From positions 2,396,501 through 2,460,500 of the forward strand of contig NZ_JBBOYD010000001.1 in assembly GCF_038007965.1 (NCBI RefSeq): a DNA stretch of 64,000 bases, in the 5' to 3' direction. The DNA is from Niallia sp. FSL W8-0635 (lineage in GTDB: Bacteria; Bacillota; Bacilli; Bacillales; Cytobacillaceae). Each line of letters begins with the position of its first letter. Position 1 is the stretch's first letter. The notes under the pieces were generated by a model, which was not told where the DNA came from, ran no database searches, and saw only the letters and a program-made list of their open reading frames with translations. The position numbers and the translations under genes were made by a program. This document shows, piece by piece, positions 53,762-63,620 of the stretch.

Positions 53762-55024
53762 TTAATGTTTCCATAATACATCTGTTAGTTTACTATCAAA
53801 CAGATTCGTATCTATATTACAAGTCTCATCATCAATACCATATTGCCATCCATAGGCAAGGGAACCTTCTGGAGCATCCACTTTATATTCTGGGGCATCC
53901 TCTTCGGTAGTAATTCCGATGTTTGGAGAAGCAGACCATAGATAAGTGTTTTCCTTTATTTCTCCCTTATTATCTGCTGCTTCATTAAAAGCATTTGTTA
54001 GTGCCTCTCCTGAATCAAAAATACCATAAATAGCAGGTTCATAAGAGGATTTGCTAACTTCATCATACCAACCCTCTATAAAAGCTGCGTCGACTGGATA
54101 GTTTGGCTCTATGTCAGCAAAAATCGCAACACCATCAGGAGCACGAAGATCATTAGCTAATGCAATTGCTTTTTTCGCTTCACTAACACCATTATCATAG
54201 CCAGTTGCATCTGTAAATCCGTTATAGATAAGAAGTATATCTGCTTCATTGGAGTGAATTAACTCCACTTGATCGGCTGTCAAACCATGTGAAACACCAT
54301 CATTTGTACCTAAATAGCGAGCCACAACCTTCGGATCACCAAAATTGTCTCTCACACAAGCATAGAAATCCTCTGTTGTTTCACTTGCTGAATCAATTCC
54401 CCATATATAGGAAGTTTCACCATTATCTTCGGTATTTCCGTTATTATCCCCGTTATTTCCATCACTATCTTCATTGTTATTATCCCCGTTACCGTTTGTA
54501 TTCCCGTTATCATTGTTGGGGCTTTCTTGTTTTCCATTGGTATTTAGTTCATTTGTGACATTCACATCAGCCGTTATATCTAAATCATTTAATATTTTAT
54601 TTGCTAATTCTGCTTTGTTATTGGAGAGAATATTATTGGTAATCGTATTATTTGTCGTACCATTTACCTGTCCTTTTAATAGGTTCTCAATGGCGTTATT
54701 AATAGTAACGGATGCTTCATTTTCTGCCTTATTTTCAATTTTATTATCAATGGATGCATCCTTGTCCTCTAAATCAGTAGTTACCTTATTATCAATCGTT
54801 GCTTTGGATTCACCACTCACAATATTTTGAATATTGTTTGTTACAGAAATATTGACATTTCCTTGGCCGCTTTCCGTTGTAGCATTACCTTGTGAATTGA
54901 CTGAATTACTTGGTTCCTTGTCCGCCTCCACACTATTAGTATAAAAAAGCAAAACAGTAACAATCCCGGAAAATAGAATCAAGAAAGTAGCAGCTGCTAT
55001 AAGAAGGTATTTCTTCCAATCCAT
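53762..55024 (-). CDS. DUF1906 (glycoside hydrolase-like) membrane-anchored protein
   Basis: A 420-residue exported protein. An uncleaved N-terminal membrane helix (residues 6-30) is followed by about 170 residues of Asn/Ser/Thr-rich low complexity, including a run rich in Asn, Asp and Gly. The C-terminal domain (about residue 208 onward) starts YIWGIDSASETTEDFYACVRDNFGDPKVVARYLGTNDGVSHGLT and resembles the DUF1906 domain, a TIM-barrel-like fold related to GH25 lysozymes. Residues IFADIEPNYPVD and WQYGIDDETCNIDTNLF support this. It probably acts at or outside the cell wall. Minus-strand terminator follows. Confidence 0.8.
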   Translation of the reverse strand: MDWKKYLLIAAATFLILFSGIVTVLLFYTNSVEADKEPSNSVNSQGNATTESGQGNVNISVTNNIQNIVSGESKATIDNKVTTDLEDKDASIDNKIENKAENEASVTINNAIENLLKGQVNGTTNNTITNNILSNNKAELANKILNDLDITADVNVTNELNTNGKQESPNNDNGNTNGNGDNNNEDSDGNNGDNNGNTEDNGETSYIWGIDSASETTEDFYACVRDNFGDPKVVARYLGTNDGVSHGLTADQVELIHSNEADILLIYNGFTDATGYDNGVSEAKKAIALANDLRAPDGVAIFADIEPNYPVDAAFIEGWYDEVSKSSYEPAIYGIFDSGEALTNAFNEAADNKGEIKENTYLWSASPNIGITTEEDAPEYKVDAPEGSLAYGWQYGIDDETCNIDTNLFDSKLTDVLWKH

Positions 55025-55140
55025 TCTGTCACACCTTTCCTAATTTACTTACCATATAAAGTATGTAAACTAGAATGTTTGGGTGTGGGCTCTAGTTAGT
55101 TAATGGAGGAAAAAACACCTTCTGAAATGATAAAAAAATG

Positions 55141-56097
<957 letters not shown>

Positions 56098-56144
56098 TTA
56101 TTCTCCTTTTTTACATAGATTACTAATTAGCGTTTGTTTTTTCT

Positions 56145-56163
56145 TTGTGAAATATGTATACAA
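56145..56163. promoter_or_regulatory. Weak Rex-like half-site upstream of ldh
   Basis: TTGTGAAAT followed by a degenerate ATACAA. The Rex consensus is TTGTGAAnnnnTTCACAA. Only one half is good and the spacing is one base too long, so this is a weak candidate. Confidence 0.2.
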
Positions 56164-56251
56164 CAATAACGAGAGAGGTAGGAAAAATAAAGGCTATAGG
56201 TTTTCTAGACAAAAAAAGAGAGACCACTAAAAGCATCTCTACATACATTTT

Positions 56252-56470
56252 CTAGCGTCTTCTTTTTTTAGGGTCTACTGCAAGTGCCGCTTTTTTTACT
56301 ATCTTTTCAAACTCTACATTTGCTTGATAAACATCTTCTTTTACTTGTGTAACCGTAAGAATCTTCCCTTTGCGTCCTTTAATTTTTATTTCCTGATCCA
56401 CATTCGGTATTTCTTGCCGTAACTGGGTTAATACATTCGTGCTATTTTCAAAAAAGTGAATAGTTACCAT
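56252..56470 (-). CDS. Small conserved protein of unknown function
   Basis: A 72-residue soluble protein: a beta-rich middle (IKIKGRKGKILTVTQVKEDVYQANVEFE) and a Lys/Arg-rich tail ending DPKKRRR. It resembles short Bacillus proteins of unknown role. It has its own RBS (AGGAGTG) and a weak terminator on the minus strand near 56245. No other clues. Confidence 0.6.
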   Translation of the reverse strand: MVTIHFFENSTNVLTQLRQEIPNVDQEIKIKGRKGKILTVTQVKEDVYQANVEFEKIVKKAALAVDPKKRRR

Positions 56471-56660
56471 CTGTTATTTTCACTCCTTAATCGAATTTTT
56501 CTCATAGTAAAATAAATATGATTTCCGAAATAAATTAGAACGAAAAACAAAATAGAAAGATTGGGACAAGTTTTCAGATCTAATGAAAAAGATTACGAAC
56601 CAACTTCCCATGTCTTCCTATATAATAAGAGAAGAATATATAAAGGTGAGGGAGCCATAC

Positions 56661-57182
56661 ATGAAAATTTCCTTTAAAAAAATAGGAGAACCAACAGATA
56701 AGCTGATTTTATGTTTAAATAAATGGGAGAATGACCCAAAGCTAATACCATTAATCCATCCTTGTCGAAATAAACAGGATATAGAAAGCTATGTATTAAT
56801 AACGACAGAGGAAATAAAAAAACGATTACTTAAGTATCATATGTACGAAATATATTTAGATAATGTACTGGTAGGTGAAATGAATTATACCGTTGATCCA
56901 GTCCATTTGTATAAAAAAGAAAAAGGGACTGCATGGATTGCCATCACAATTGGGGAGGAACTGGCAAGAGGGAAAGGAGTAGGCTCCACTTCGCTTAAAT
57001 ATTTAGAAGAACAGATAAAAAAACAGGGCTTAAAAAGAATTGAATTAGGCGTATTCGAATTTAATAAAGGTGCTCAAAAATTATATAACAAGCTAGGATA
57101 CCGAGAAATAGGAAAAAATAAACAATTCACCTATTACCAGGATAGAATGTGGGACGATATCCGAATGGAAAAATATATATAA
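56661..57182 (+). CDS. GNAT-family N-acetyltransferase
   Basis: A 173-residue acyltransferase. The TAWIAITIGEELARGKGVGSTSLKYLEEQ segment carries the CoA-binding loop (RGKGVG), and LKRIELGVFEFNKGAQKLYNKLGYREIG is typical of the RimI/RimJ-like acetyltransferase C-terminus. The start ATG 56661 is preceded by AAGGTGAGGG; an earlier in-frame ATG at 56583 adds 26 unrelated residues. Substrate unknown. Confidence 0.83.
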   Translation: MKISFKKIGEPTDKLILCLNKWENDPKLIPLIHPCRNKQDIESYVLITTEEIKKRLLKYHMYEIYLDNVLVGEMNYTVDPVHLYKKEKGTAWIAITIGEELARGKGVGSTSLKYLEEQIKKQGLKRIELGVFEFNKGAQKLYNKLGYREIGKNKQFTYYQDRMWDDIRMEKYI

Positions 57183-57226
57183 AAAAGAGGGAATGCTATG
57201 CAAAAGCTAACATTCCCTCTTCTTTA
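57181..57226. terminator. Bidirectional intrinsic terminator
   Basis: AAGAGGGAATG pairs with CATTCCCTCTT and is T-rich on both sides, between the convergent acetyltransferase and ycgQ genes. Confidence 0.8.
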
Positions 57227-58063
57227 ATATTGTCGATATACATAAGGATCATTTGGCTCATTTATTGATTTCCAATCTGTAACTTTAAGAATCGGAATAG
57301 TTTTCTTAAACGGTTGATAATAAATTGTTTCAAGTTTTCCTGTTACTTGTAACCACTGATCATTATCTTTTTTCATATCGTCTGGTATATCCAGAAGCAT
57401 CCCAAACACCCCAGCATCCGCGATACAATGGATAATGCCAAATCGCAGCAAGAAAAGCTGATTATTCATTAAATCCTCTTCATTATACGAAAAACCAGTA
57501 ATGGTTATTTCTCGATCCATAAATTGTCCTGGATAATTATAAATCGTTTCTAAATCATTTAAAAAATTATCTTCTCCCAAAGTAATTTTATTTAAATTCT
57601 TAATTTTATCTAGCCCCTTATCCATTACTTCTGCATATCCTTCTTTTCCATAATAGCTGCTTGTATTCGGCTGTAAGAATTGATGCTGACTATACTCATC
57701 CCCTTCATCATAGGCAGGGAAATACAAGCCTTTTTTCTCCACTATATTGGAGTCAAGGGTTGCTACTGGAAGCATTAGACCAGTTAGGATTGGAAGAATC
57801 AATGTTCCAATCGTTAAACCACGTTTCCACCAGCTATTTTCTTCATGAGAATGATCACGTCCACAATGGTCACATGAATCATGGCTATGTTTATCCTTTT
57901 TCACATAGTTATAGACACATATAATCGTAAAGAGGACAAATATATAAATGGCTGATTCCGAAATATACGAATATTTCATGTTAATATATTTCGAAATATC
58001 GCCAGTTGCATGTAAATGTAAAAATAAATAAGTAAAGCCAATTAACACAAATATCCGAAGCAT
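57224..58063 (-). CDS. ycgQ: YcgQ family (TIGR03943/DUF1980) membrane subunit
   Basis: A 279-residue protein of the YcgQ family. Four hydrophobic helices occur near the N-terminus, with a His/Cys/Asp-rich loop (KHSHDSCDHCGRDHSHEEN) between helices two and three that probably binds a metal. The C-terminal half is extracytoplasmic and soluble (SYNEEDLMNNQLFLLRFGIIHCIADAGVFGMLLDIP). It works with the adjacent YcgR permease; the pair is co-transcribed. YcgRQ-type pairs are linked to metal-related transport in Bacillus, but transport substrate is unproven. Confidence 0.83.
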   Translation of the reverse strand: MLRIFVLIGFTYLFLHLHATGDISKYINMKYSYISESAIYIFVLFTIICVYNYVKKDKHSHDSCDHCGRDHSHEENSWWKRGLTIGTLILPILTGLMLPVATLDSNIVEKKGLYFPAYDEGDEYSQHQFLQPNTSSYYGKEGYAEVMDKGLDKIKNLNKITLGEDNFLNDLETIYNYPGQFMDREITITGFSYNEEDLMNNQLFLLRFGIIHCIADAGVFGMLLDIPDDMKKDNDQWLQVTGKLETIYYQPFKKTIPILKVTDWKSINEPNDPYVYRQY

Positions 58064-58077
58064 AATTTTTCACCTCT

Positions 58078-58944
58078 TTATAGAAAAATGGTTACAAGAA
58101 ACACAATAATCGTAATTAGGCTTGTTAGTAAGATAACAAACTTAGCTTTAAACGTGCTTAAAAGCATCAATGTATTCTTAATATCTAACATTGGACCAAA
58201 TACAAGGAAAGCCAATATAGAGCCTTCAGAGAAGCTGTTTCTAAAGCTCGCTGCTACAAAGGCATCTGCTTGGGAGCAAAGACTTAAGATATAGGCAAGT
58301 CCCATCATAACTAAGTGAGAGGATGCCTGCCCATGACCGATTGATACAAGGGTAGATGTCTTTACAAATGTTTGCACAGCGGCAGCAATAAAGGACCCAA
58401 TAACTAAGTATTTTCCAACAGAGAAAAATTCGTCTATCGAATGTTTAAACATCGCTTCGATTCGTCCTTTAAAAGAATGATAATGTGTATGTTCTACTAC
58501 TTGATTCTTTAAAGGAGATTGTTTCACTGTTTTTTGCAGAGCAAGTCCTATAAGTATCGAACAAATAAGCGCCACCACAGACCGAAGGATAACCATTCTC
58601 CAGCTATTTCCGAAAGCAACATATGTGGAGAAGATAACTACTGGGTTAATAATCGGGCCAGTTAGCATAAAGGCAATACTTGCTGGAAGTGGTACACCTT
58701 TCAAGATTAGTCGTCTAGTAATGGGAATAATACCACATTCGCATGCTGGGATAATACTTCCAACGAAAGAAGCAAATATAATCGCCAGAATCGGATTCTT
58801 TGGCATAATTTTTGCGATAAATTCTTCTGAAACAAAGATTTGAATGATTCCAGAAATAAGAACCCCAATCAATATAAAAGGTAATGCTTCAATAATGATA
58901 CTGATAAAAATCGTATTTAATTGTAATAATGTTTCCATATTCAT
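58078..58944 (-). CDS. ycgR: YcgR family permease (DUF318)
   Basis: A 288-residue permease of the DUF318/ArsP-like family with about eight helices. The motif PACECGIIPITRRLILKGVPLPASIAFMLTGPIINPVV and the second-half SLCSQADAFVAASF are characteristic. I started at ATG 58944, ten bases after the AGGTG RBS; a longer reading adds 12 residues lacking an RBS. It precedes ycgQ by 14 bases, so the two are one operon. A tandem 10-base repeat lies upstream. Confidence 0.85.
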   Translation of the reverse strand: MNMETLLQLNTIFISIIIEALPFILIGVLISGIIQIFVSEEFIAKIMPKNPILAIIFASFVGSIIPACECGIIPITRRLILKGVPLPASIAFMLTGPIINPVVIFSTYVAFGNSWRMVILRSVVALICSILIGLALQKTVKQSPLKNQVVEHTHYHSFKGRIEAMFKHSIDEFFSVGKYLVIGSFIAAAVQTFVKTSTLVSIGHGQASSHLVMMGLAYILSLCSQADAFVAASFRNSFSEGSILAFLVFGPMLDIKNTLMLLSTFKAKFVILLTSLITIIVFLVTIFL

Positions 58945-59010
58945 TTTTATAAAACACCTACTTTTTTGGTAAGAATACATGAGTCCATTATTATAAGGAA
59001 CATTTATTAA

Positions 59011-59030
59011 AATCAGATGAAATCAGATGA
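59011..59030. repeat. Tandem 10-base repeat upstream of ycgR
   Basis: Two exact copies of AATCAGATGA lie in the likely promoter region of ycgRQ, 67 bases upstream of the start. They do not match the Zur or Fur consensus. They may be an unrelated operator or chance. Confidence 0.3.
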
Positions 59031-59139
59031 AAACATATAATACATACACTAGTGATGCTAATTTGTTATTGCAAACGAATACAATTGCCCTTACAGTAAA
59101 TAGTAGCAAGGGTAAAATCAGGAGGGAAGGTGACCAAAT

Positions 59140-60411
59140 CTGAAGACAAAGCTTTTGGTCTATTTGATTGTATTATTTCAGATGTTTATCAGTGTTGCAT
59201 GTAGTTCTCAGCAACCAAAAGAAACAGAAAATCTTAAGCAGAGTGAAACAAATCAGGAACAAAAAAAGATGGATATACTTTCTGACTATTTAGCTGACCT
59301 AGTAGAAGTGGCAAAAAAAGGGATGACAGATACAAGTCCCTTTAACGTCTTTTCCAATACGATGGAAGAAGTAGAAAAGCAATGGGAAGAGCCGGTTAAA
59401 ACAGACCAGGTAGGAAATGGCTATTATGCTGTCTATGAGGAAAAGGATACCGTGTTTGGATTTACTGCAAAAGGTGATATTTACGATATTCGTTCTTATA
59501 AACAGCAATTAAATGCAATCTCCTTATCTGATTTAAAAAAAGAATTAGGGGAACCAACAGAAATTAGAGCAGGAGAGGGAGAACAAATAATTGTTTATAC
59601 CCTTACAAAAGATATTCAGCTCAAGTTTATCATCCTAAATGAAACCGAAAAAGTGGACCATGTATCAGTTTATAATGAAGCTAGACTCGAAGAAGCTGAT
59701 TATGTATTAGATATAAAAGGAAACTCTAATCAGCTTACAAACAAGCAATGGCGAGTGATGCAAAACTGGAGGAGTGAAATCGTGAAATTCAAAGAGAATC
59801 AGCCTAATTTATATATAAATGGACGAAATGAAAAGAAGATTTCTTTAACCTTTGATGATGGTCCTGACGAAATCGTTACACCACAAATTATAGAAATATT
59901 ACATGACTATAACGTGAAAGGAAATTTTTTCTTTATTGGCAGTGAAGCAGAAAAGTACCCACAAGTTGTAAAGAACGCCTATGAAAACGGAAATTTAGTA
60001 ATGAGCCATAGCTATCATCATGTTGATTTGACTACTTTAAGCAACGCAGAACAAGTAGATGAAATAACTAAAGCTGGGCTTGCTATTCAAAAGATTATTG
60101 CTAAAGAGCCGGCAATGATTAGACCACCGTACGGGGAAACAAATGAAAGCTTAATCGAAAATGCCAAAGATAAAGGCTACTCGGTGATTATTTGGTCAAT
60201 CGATACACTGGATTGGTCACAAAAGGATGCGAATAATATAATCAAAAATGTTTTAGATCATTTACGTAACGGCGATATAATTTTAATGCATTCCGATTCG
60301 GAAAAAACGGAAACAGCAAAAGCATTACCTAAAATCATTGAAGCTGTTCAGCAACAAGGATTTGAAATTGTTGGCTTGGATGAATTATTAGGGGTAGAGG
60401 CATATAAGTAA
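59140..60411 (+). CDS. Lipoprotein polysaccharide deacetylase (NodB fold), apparent CTG start
   Basis: A 423-residue exported lipoprotein. CTG at 59140, 7 bases after AAGGTG, gives a classic lipoprotein signal peptide: a Lys-Thr-Lys head, hydrophobic core LLVYLIVLFQMFI and lipobox SVAC. The in-frame TTG at 59155 starts inside the hydrophobic core and has no positive head or RBS. Residues 35-185 form a DUF4309-like beta-rich domain. From about residue 230 the NodB domain carries LTFDDGPD (metal Asp), HSYHH and RPPYGETN, with IIWSIDTLDWSQ and LMHSDS at the end. It likely deacetylates peptidoglycan or another glycan in the wall. Confidence 0.85.
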   Translation: MKTKLLVYLIVLFQMFISVACSSQQPKETENLKQSETNQEQKKMDILSDYLADLVEVAKKGMTDTSPFNVFSNTMEEVEKQWEEPVKTDQVGNGYYAVYEEKDTVFGFTAKGDIYDIRSYKQQLNAISLSDLKKELGEPTEIRAGEGEQIIVYTLTKDIQLKFIILNETEKVDHVSVYNEARLEEADYVLDIKGNSNQLTNKQWRVMQNWRSEIVKFKENQPNLYINGRNEKKISLTFDDGPDEIVTPQIIEILHDYNVKGNFFFIGSEAEKYPQVVKNAYENGNLVMSHSYHHVDLTTLSNAEQVDEITKAGLAIQKIIAKEPAMIRPPYGETNESLIENAKDKGYSVIIWSIDTLDWSQKDANNIIKNVLDHLRNGDIILMHSDSEKTETAKALPKIIEAVQQQGFEIVGLDELLGVEAYK

Positions 60412-60577
60412 TAAGAAATTCTGTTTAGTTGTAAGGAAAGGAAGAAGGCTTAAGGGAGATTACTTTTACTTCTTTCTTTTGAACAGTTCTATTGATCTTT
60501 CTTTTTACTATCATTTAGAAGGGGACAGTATGGTTACGGAAATCCTTGATTTAATAACGTAAGAGAGGCTAAAGGGA

Positions 60578-61474
60578 ATGAAAGAAAAGGAATTGCTTGC
60601 ATATGTTAAAAGTTATTTTCCCTATTTAGCAATGGAGGAAGTAACAGCAAATAATAGCGGATGGGATAACGATCTATTAATTATTAATAATAAATTAGTC
60701 TTTAGGTTTCCTAAATCTGAAGAAGTGGCAGCTAAAGTAAAAACAGAAGGGGAAATTTTAACAGCAGTAAAAGAGAGAAATCCTCTGTTGCTAATACCTG
60801 AATATGAGTATATGCATGAAGGTGACAAGGTGAAAGGGGTCAAATATCCACTGATTGAAGGAAAATCTTTATCTGTATATCCTCCTAATGTCATTACACG
60901 AAATCTTGAGAACGCACGATTGCTTGGTGATTTTCTAACCAAATTACATAGTATCGAAATAGAAGAGTTAAACAGGAGAAAGCTAACAATCCTTCATAGC
61001 CATTCTTATTGGGGGTCCTTATACAAAAAAGTAGAAGAGCAAGTGTTTCCTTTTTTAAAGATTAAACAGCGAGAACAGATTTCTCATGTATTTATAAAAT
61101 TTCTAGAGAGTTATGAAGCCATTTCTGCTAACAAAGTCATCATCCATGGAGACTTAACGACCTCTAACATTATTTATAATGAACAAAGGGAGAGGATTAG
61201 TGGCATTATTGATTTTACCGATGCACAAATAGGAGACCCCGCTTTTGATTTTGCGGGTATTTATTGGTCATACGGTCCAGACTTCACAAAGAATGTATTA
61301 TCCTGCTATCAATCTTATGAAAAAGCAGAAGCCATCTTACAAAGAGTAAGTAAATTTTATGGGCTACAACCAGTATTTCATGAATTACTTTATGCACTCG
61401 AAAATCAGCGAATTATAAACTGGGAAACAGCTTTAGAGAGGTTTACTTTTCTCTATCGTCATACTAATTATTAG
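60578..61474 (+). CDS. Aminoglycoside phosphotransferase-family kinase
   Basis: A 298-residue APH/choline-kinase fold protein. The ATP-binding start NSGWDNDLLIINNKLVFRFPK, the catalytic loop IHGDLTTSNIIYN and the metal Asp in GIIDFTDAQIGDPAFDFA are intact, so an active kinase is plausible. It most resembles the APH(2'')-like group by motif order. Such proteins are often housekeeping kinases for small molecules. The substrate is unproven, and resistance should not be assumed. Single gene with a purine-rich RBS. Confidence 0.82.
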   Translation: MKEKELLAYVKSYFPYLAMEEVTANNSGWDNDLLIINNKLVFRFPKSEEVAAKVKTEGEILTAVKERNPLLLIPEYEYMHEGDKVKGVKYPLIEGKSLSVYPPNVITRNLENARLLGDFLTKLHSIEIEELNRRKLTILHSHSYWGSLYKKVEEQVFPFLKIKQREQISHVFIKFLESYEAISANKVIIHGDLTTSNIIYNEQRERISGIIDFTDAQIGDPAFDFAGIYWSYGPDFTKNVLSCYQSYEKAEAILQRVSKFYGLQPVFHELLYALENQRIINWETALERFTFLYRHTNY

Positions 61475-61587
61475 ATGAAAAGAGGGATATCGGTAAGGTT
61501 TCCCTACACAGAAGCAAGCAATATAAATGAGTCATTTCCGTATAGGAATGAAAGAAATCGAAAGCACGTTAGCTAAAATAATACCGA

Positions 61588-61642
61588 TTATACGGTGCAA
61601 GAACATTTGTTCCCAACTGGAATAATCGGCATTATATCTTTT
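61588..61642 (+). terminator. Possible intrinsic terminator of the kinase gene
   Basis: AATACCGATTAT pairs imperfectly with ATAATCGGCATT over a 25-base loop and is followed by ATCTTTTTT. It lies about 110 bases after the stop. Confidence 0.4.
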
Positions 61643-61680
61643 TTACATGTTATAACAAAACTAGAACTGCTTAATAATAC

Positions 61681-61700
61681 ATATTATTATATAATAATAT
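61681..61700. promoter_or_regulatory. 20-bp perfect palindrome upstream of the RHH protein
   Basis: ATATTATTATATAATAATAT is a perfect 20-bp palindrome 43 bases before the start of the tandem ribbon-helix-helix gene. Symmetric AT-rich sites of this kind are typical operators for RHH repressors, so autoregulation is plausible. A -10-like element lies inside it. Confidence 0.45.
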
Positions 61701-61742
61701 ATGATTTGAATGATTATTATCCATTCATAGGAGGATTTAAAA

Positions 61743-62120
61743 TTGTGGAGATTAGTAAACGGTAAATTAATTCAAGAAACGGATCAATCAAGGGTTAAAT
61801 TTAGAACAAATATTAGCAAGGAAATCATCAATGAATTAAATCAAATGGCTGAAGAAAATGATACGCATATTAATTATTTAATTGAAAATGGTCTTAGAAA
61901 TTTACTAGCAAATAAAACGATTCAATTCTCAAAAGAATCCAGACCTAAGGATCGCGTTCAATACAAAACAACTTATGACAAACAATTACTAGAAGATGCG
62001 AAGCAATTTGCAAAATCAAATCAACTGTATATGAATGATATCTTAGAATACAGTACAAAATTTATCGATTTACATGATATTAAAGATAAACAGTATAAGA
62101 ATAGAGTAGAGAGAATGTAG
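61743..62120 (+). CDS. Tandem ribbon-helix-helix-like protein
   Basis: A 125-residue protein starting at TTG 61743 with AGGAGG 8 bases upstream. It contains two copies of an RHH-like unit. The first is VKFRTNISKEIINELNQMA then NDTHINYLIENGLRNLL. The second is VQYKTTYDKQLLEDAKQFA then NQLYMNDILEYSTKFI. Each has the pattern beta strand, helix, turn, helix of MetJ/Arc repressors, so a single chain could fold like a dimer. A 20-bp palindrome lies upstream. No toxin gene is adjacent, so it is not a typical antitoxin. DNA-binding is predicted. Confidence 0.68.
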   Translation: MWRLVNGKLIQETDQSRVKFRTNISKEIINELNQMAEENDTHINYLIENGLRNLLANKTIQFSKESRPKDRVQYKTTYDKQLLEDAKQFAKSNQLYMNDILEYSTKFIDLHDIKDKQYKNRVERM

Positions 62121-62568
<448 letters not shown>

Positions 62569-62608
62569 AAAAACCCAGAAAACTGATTTAGCATCTGCTT
62601 TCTGGGTA
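62569..62608 (-). terminator. Intrinsic terminator of the DUF975 gene
   Basis: On the minus strand ACCCAGAAA pairs with TTTCTGGGT and is followed by TTTTT. Confidence 0.85.
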
Positions 62609-62632
62609 TCTCTATAAACTATCCACTGAAAT

Positions 62633-63289
62633 TTAAAGTGTTTCTTTATCTGAGATTAAGTTATGATAAAAAGTAGCATTAGCAGTATAGTAATATGGCG
62701 TTAACCATAAGAATCCAATCCCTAATGATAATAGACATAAAAAAGCCCAACCAATAAAGCTTACGTTTAACAAGAAGAATTTCCATTTGTAGCCATCCAT
62801 TCTTCTTCTGCTTTCTGTAATTGCTTCAAATACCGATAATTCTGGATGATCCTTTAAAATCATAAATGTCTGTGAATATGCTAGCCCTTTGATAATTCCC
62901 GGAATTAATAATAATAAAGACCATAAGAATGTAAATATACCGACCATGATAGTAGTACCAATTGCTTTTAGAGCTAATTTTGCATCCGTGTATATCGTAA
63001 AAACCTGCGGAATTTCAGGACTTTTTTCTCTAACGATATCTAGATAAAACCAACTAATAGCAACAGTTAATGGGATTAAAATAACACTAATAATGGCATT
63101 TAATATGGTTGCCAGTGGTGGTGTGTAATCTTGATTAAACCAATTTACGATTCCTCCACTAGCGTAAACCTCAATCGAGAAATTTATTACCGTACTTAAA
63201 ATAAAATATAGGAAAGTAAGTCCTACTACTTTTCCCCATTCCCCTTTTAACGATTGTCTTGCTTCATACTTAATTTCTGAAATTTTCAA
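62633..63289 (-). CDS. DUF975-family membrane protein
   Basis: A 218-residue membrane protein with about five hydrophobic helices. The opening KISEIKYEARQSLKGEWGKVV, the LALKAIGTTIMVGIFTFLWSLLLLIPGIIKGLAYSQTFMIL core and the ESRRRMDGYKWKFFLLNVSFIGWAFL segment are typical of DUF975. I took TTG 63289 with AAAGGAGG 7 bases upstream; a longer reading adds residues of unlikely sequence. The function is unknown. Confidence 0.85.
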   Translation of the reverse strand: MKISEIKYEARQSLKGEWGKVVGLTFLYFILSTVINFSIEVYASGGIVNWFNQDYTPPLATILNAIISVILIPLTVAISWFYLDIVREKSPEIPQVFTIYTDAKLALKAIGTTIMVGIFTFLWSLLLLIPGIIKGLAYSQTFMILKDHPELSVFEAITESRRRMDGYKWKFFLLNVSFIGWAFLCLLSLGIGFLWLTPYYYTANATFYHNLISDKETL

Positions 63290-63539
63290 TTCATATCCTC
63301 CTTTATGTAAACAACAGCCGATCTTATTTGCTGTCCATTTCATTATAGCGATTTTTTTGGAATATTAAAGGTTTATTTGATAAATATTCCAAATATAACA
63401 ATTTGATGCTCTTTTTAACGCCCTCTCTATTCCTCCTTTTTGTACTTTTCATCTATCATACGATTTTTTTATAGAAAGGTTTCACTATTTTTACGATGCT
63501 TATTTAATAAATTACCAAAATAATAGGTTAGAATAGATA

Positions 63540-63565
63540 AAACCGCCGATAAATTGGCGGTTTTA
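63540..63565 (-). terminator. Intrinsic terminator of thrC
   Basis: AAAACCGCC pairs with GGCGGTTTT on either strand; on the minus strand it follows the thrC stop by about 55 bases. Confidence 0.75.
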
Positions 63566-63620
63566 TTGAATTTAACTAATTTAATTTTCTACTATTAATC
63601 CTTATACTATTAACAAACGA

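Noticed and set aside
60578..61474. Aminoglycoside resistance gene
   Set aside because: The fold and catalytic motifs are those of the family, but many members are housekeeping kinases. No resistance context or mobile element is present.
61743..62120. Antitoxin of a toxin-antitoxin pair
   Set aside because: RHH folds are common in antitoxins, but there is no adjacent small toxin frame and the protein has two RHH-like units.
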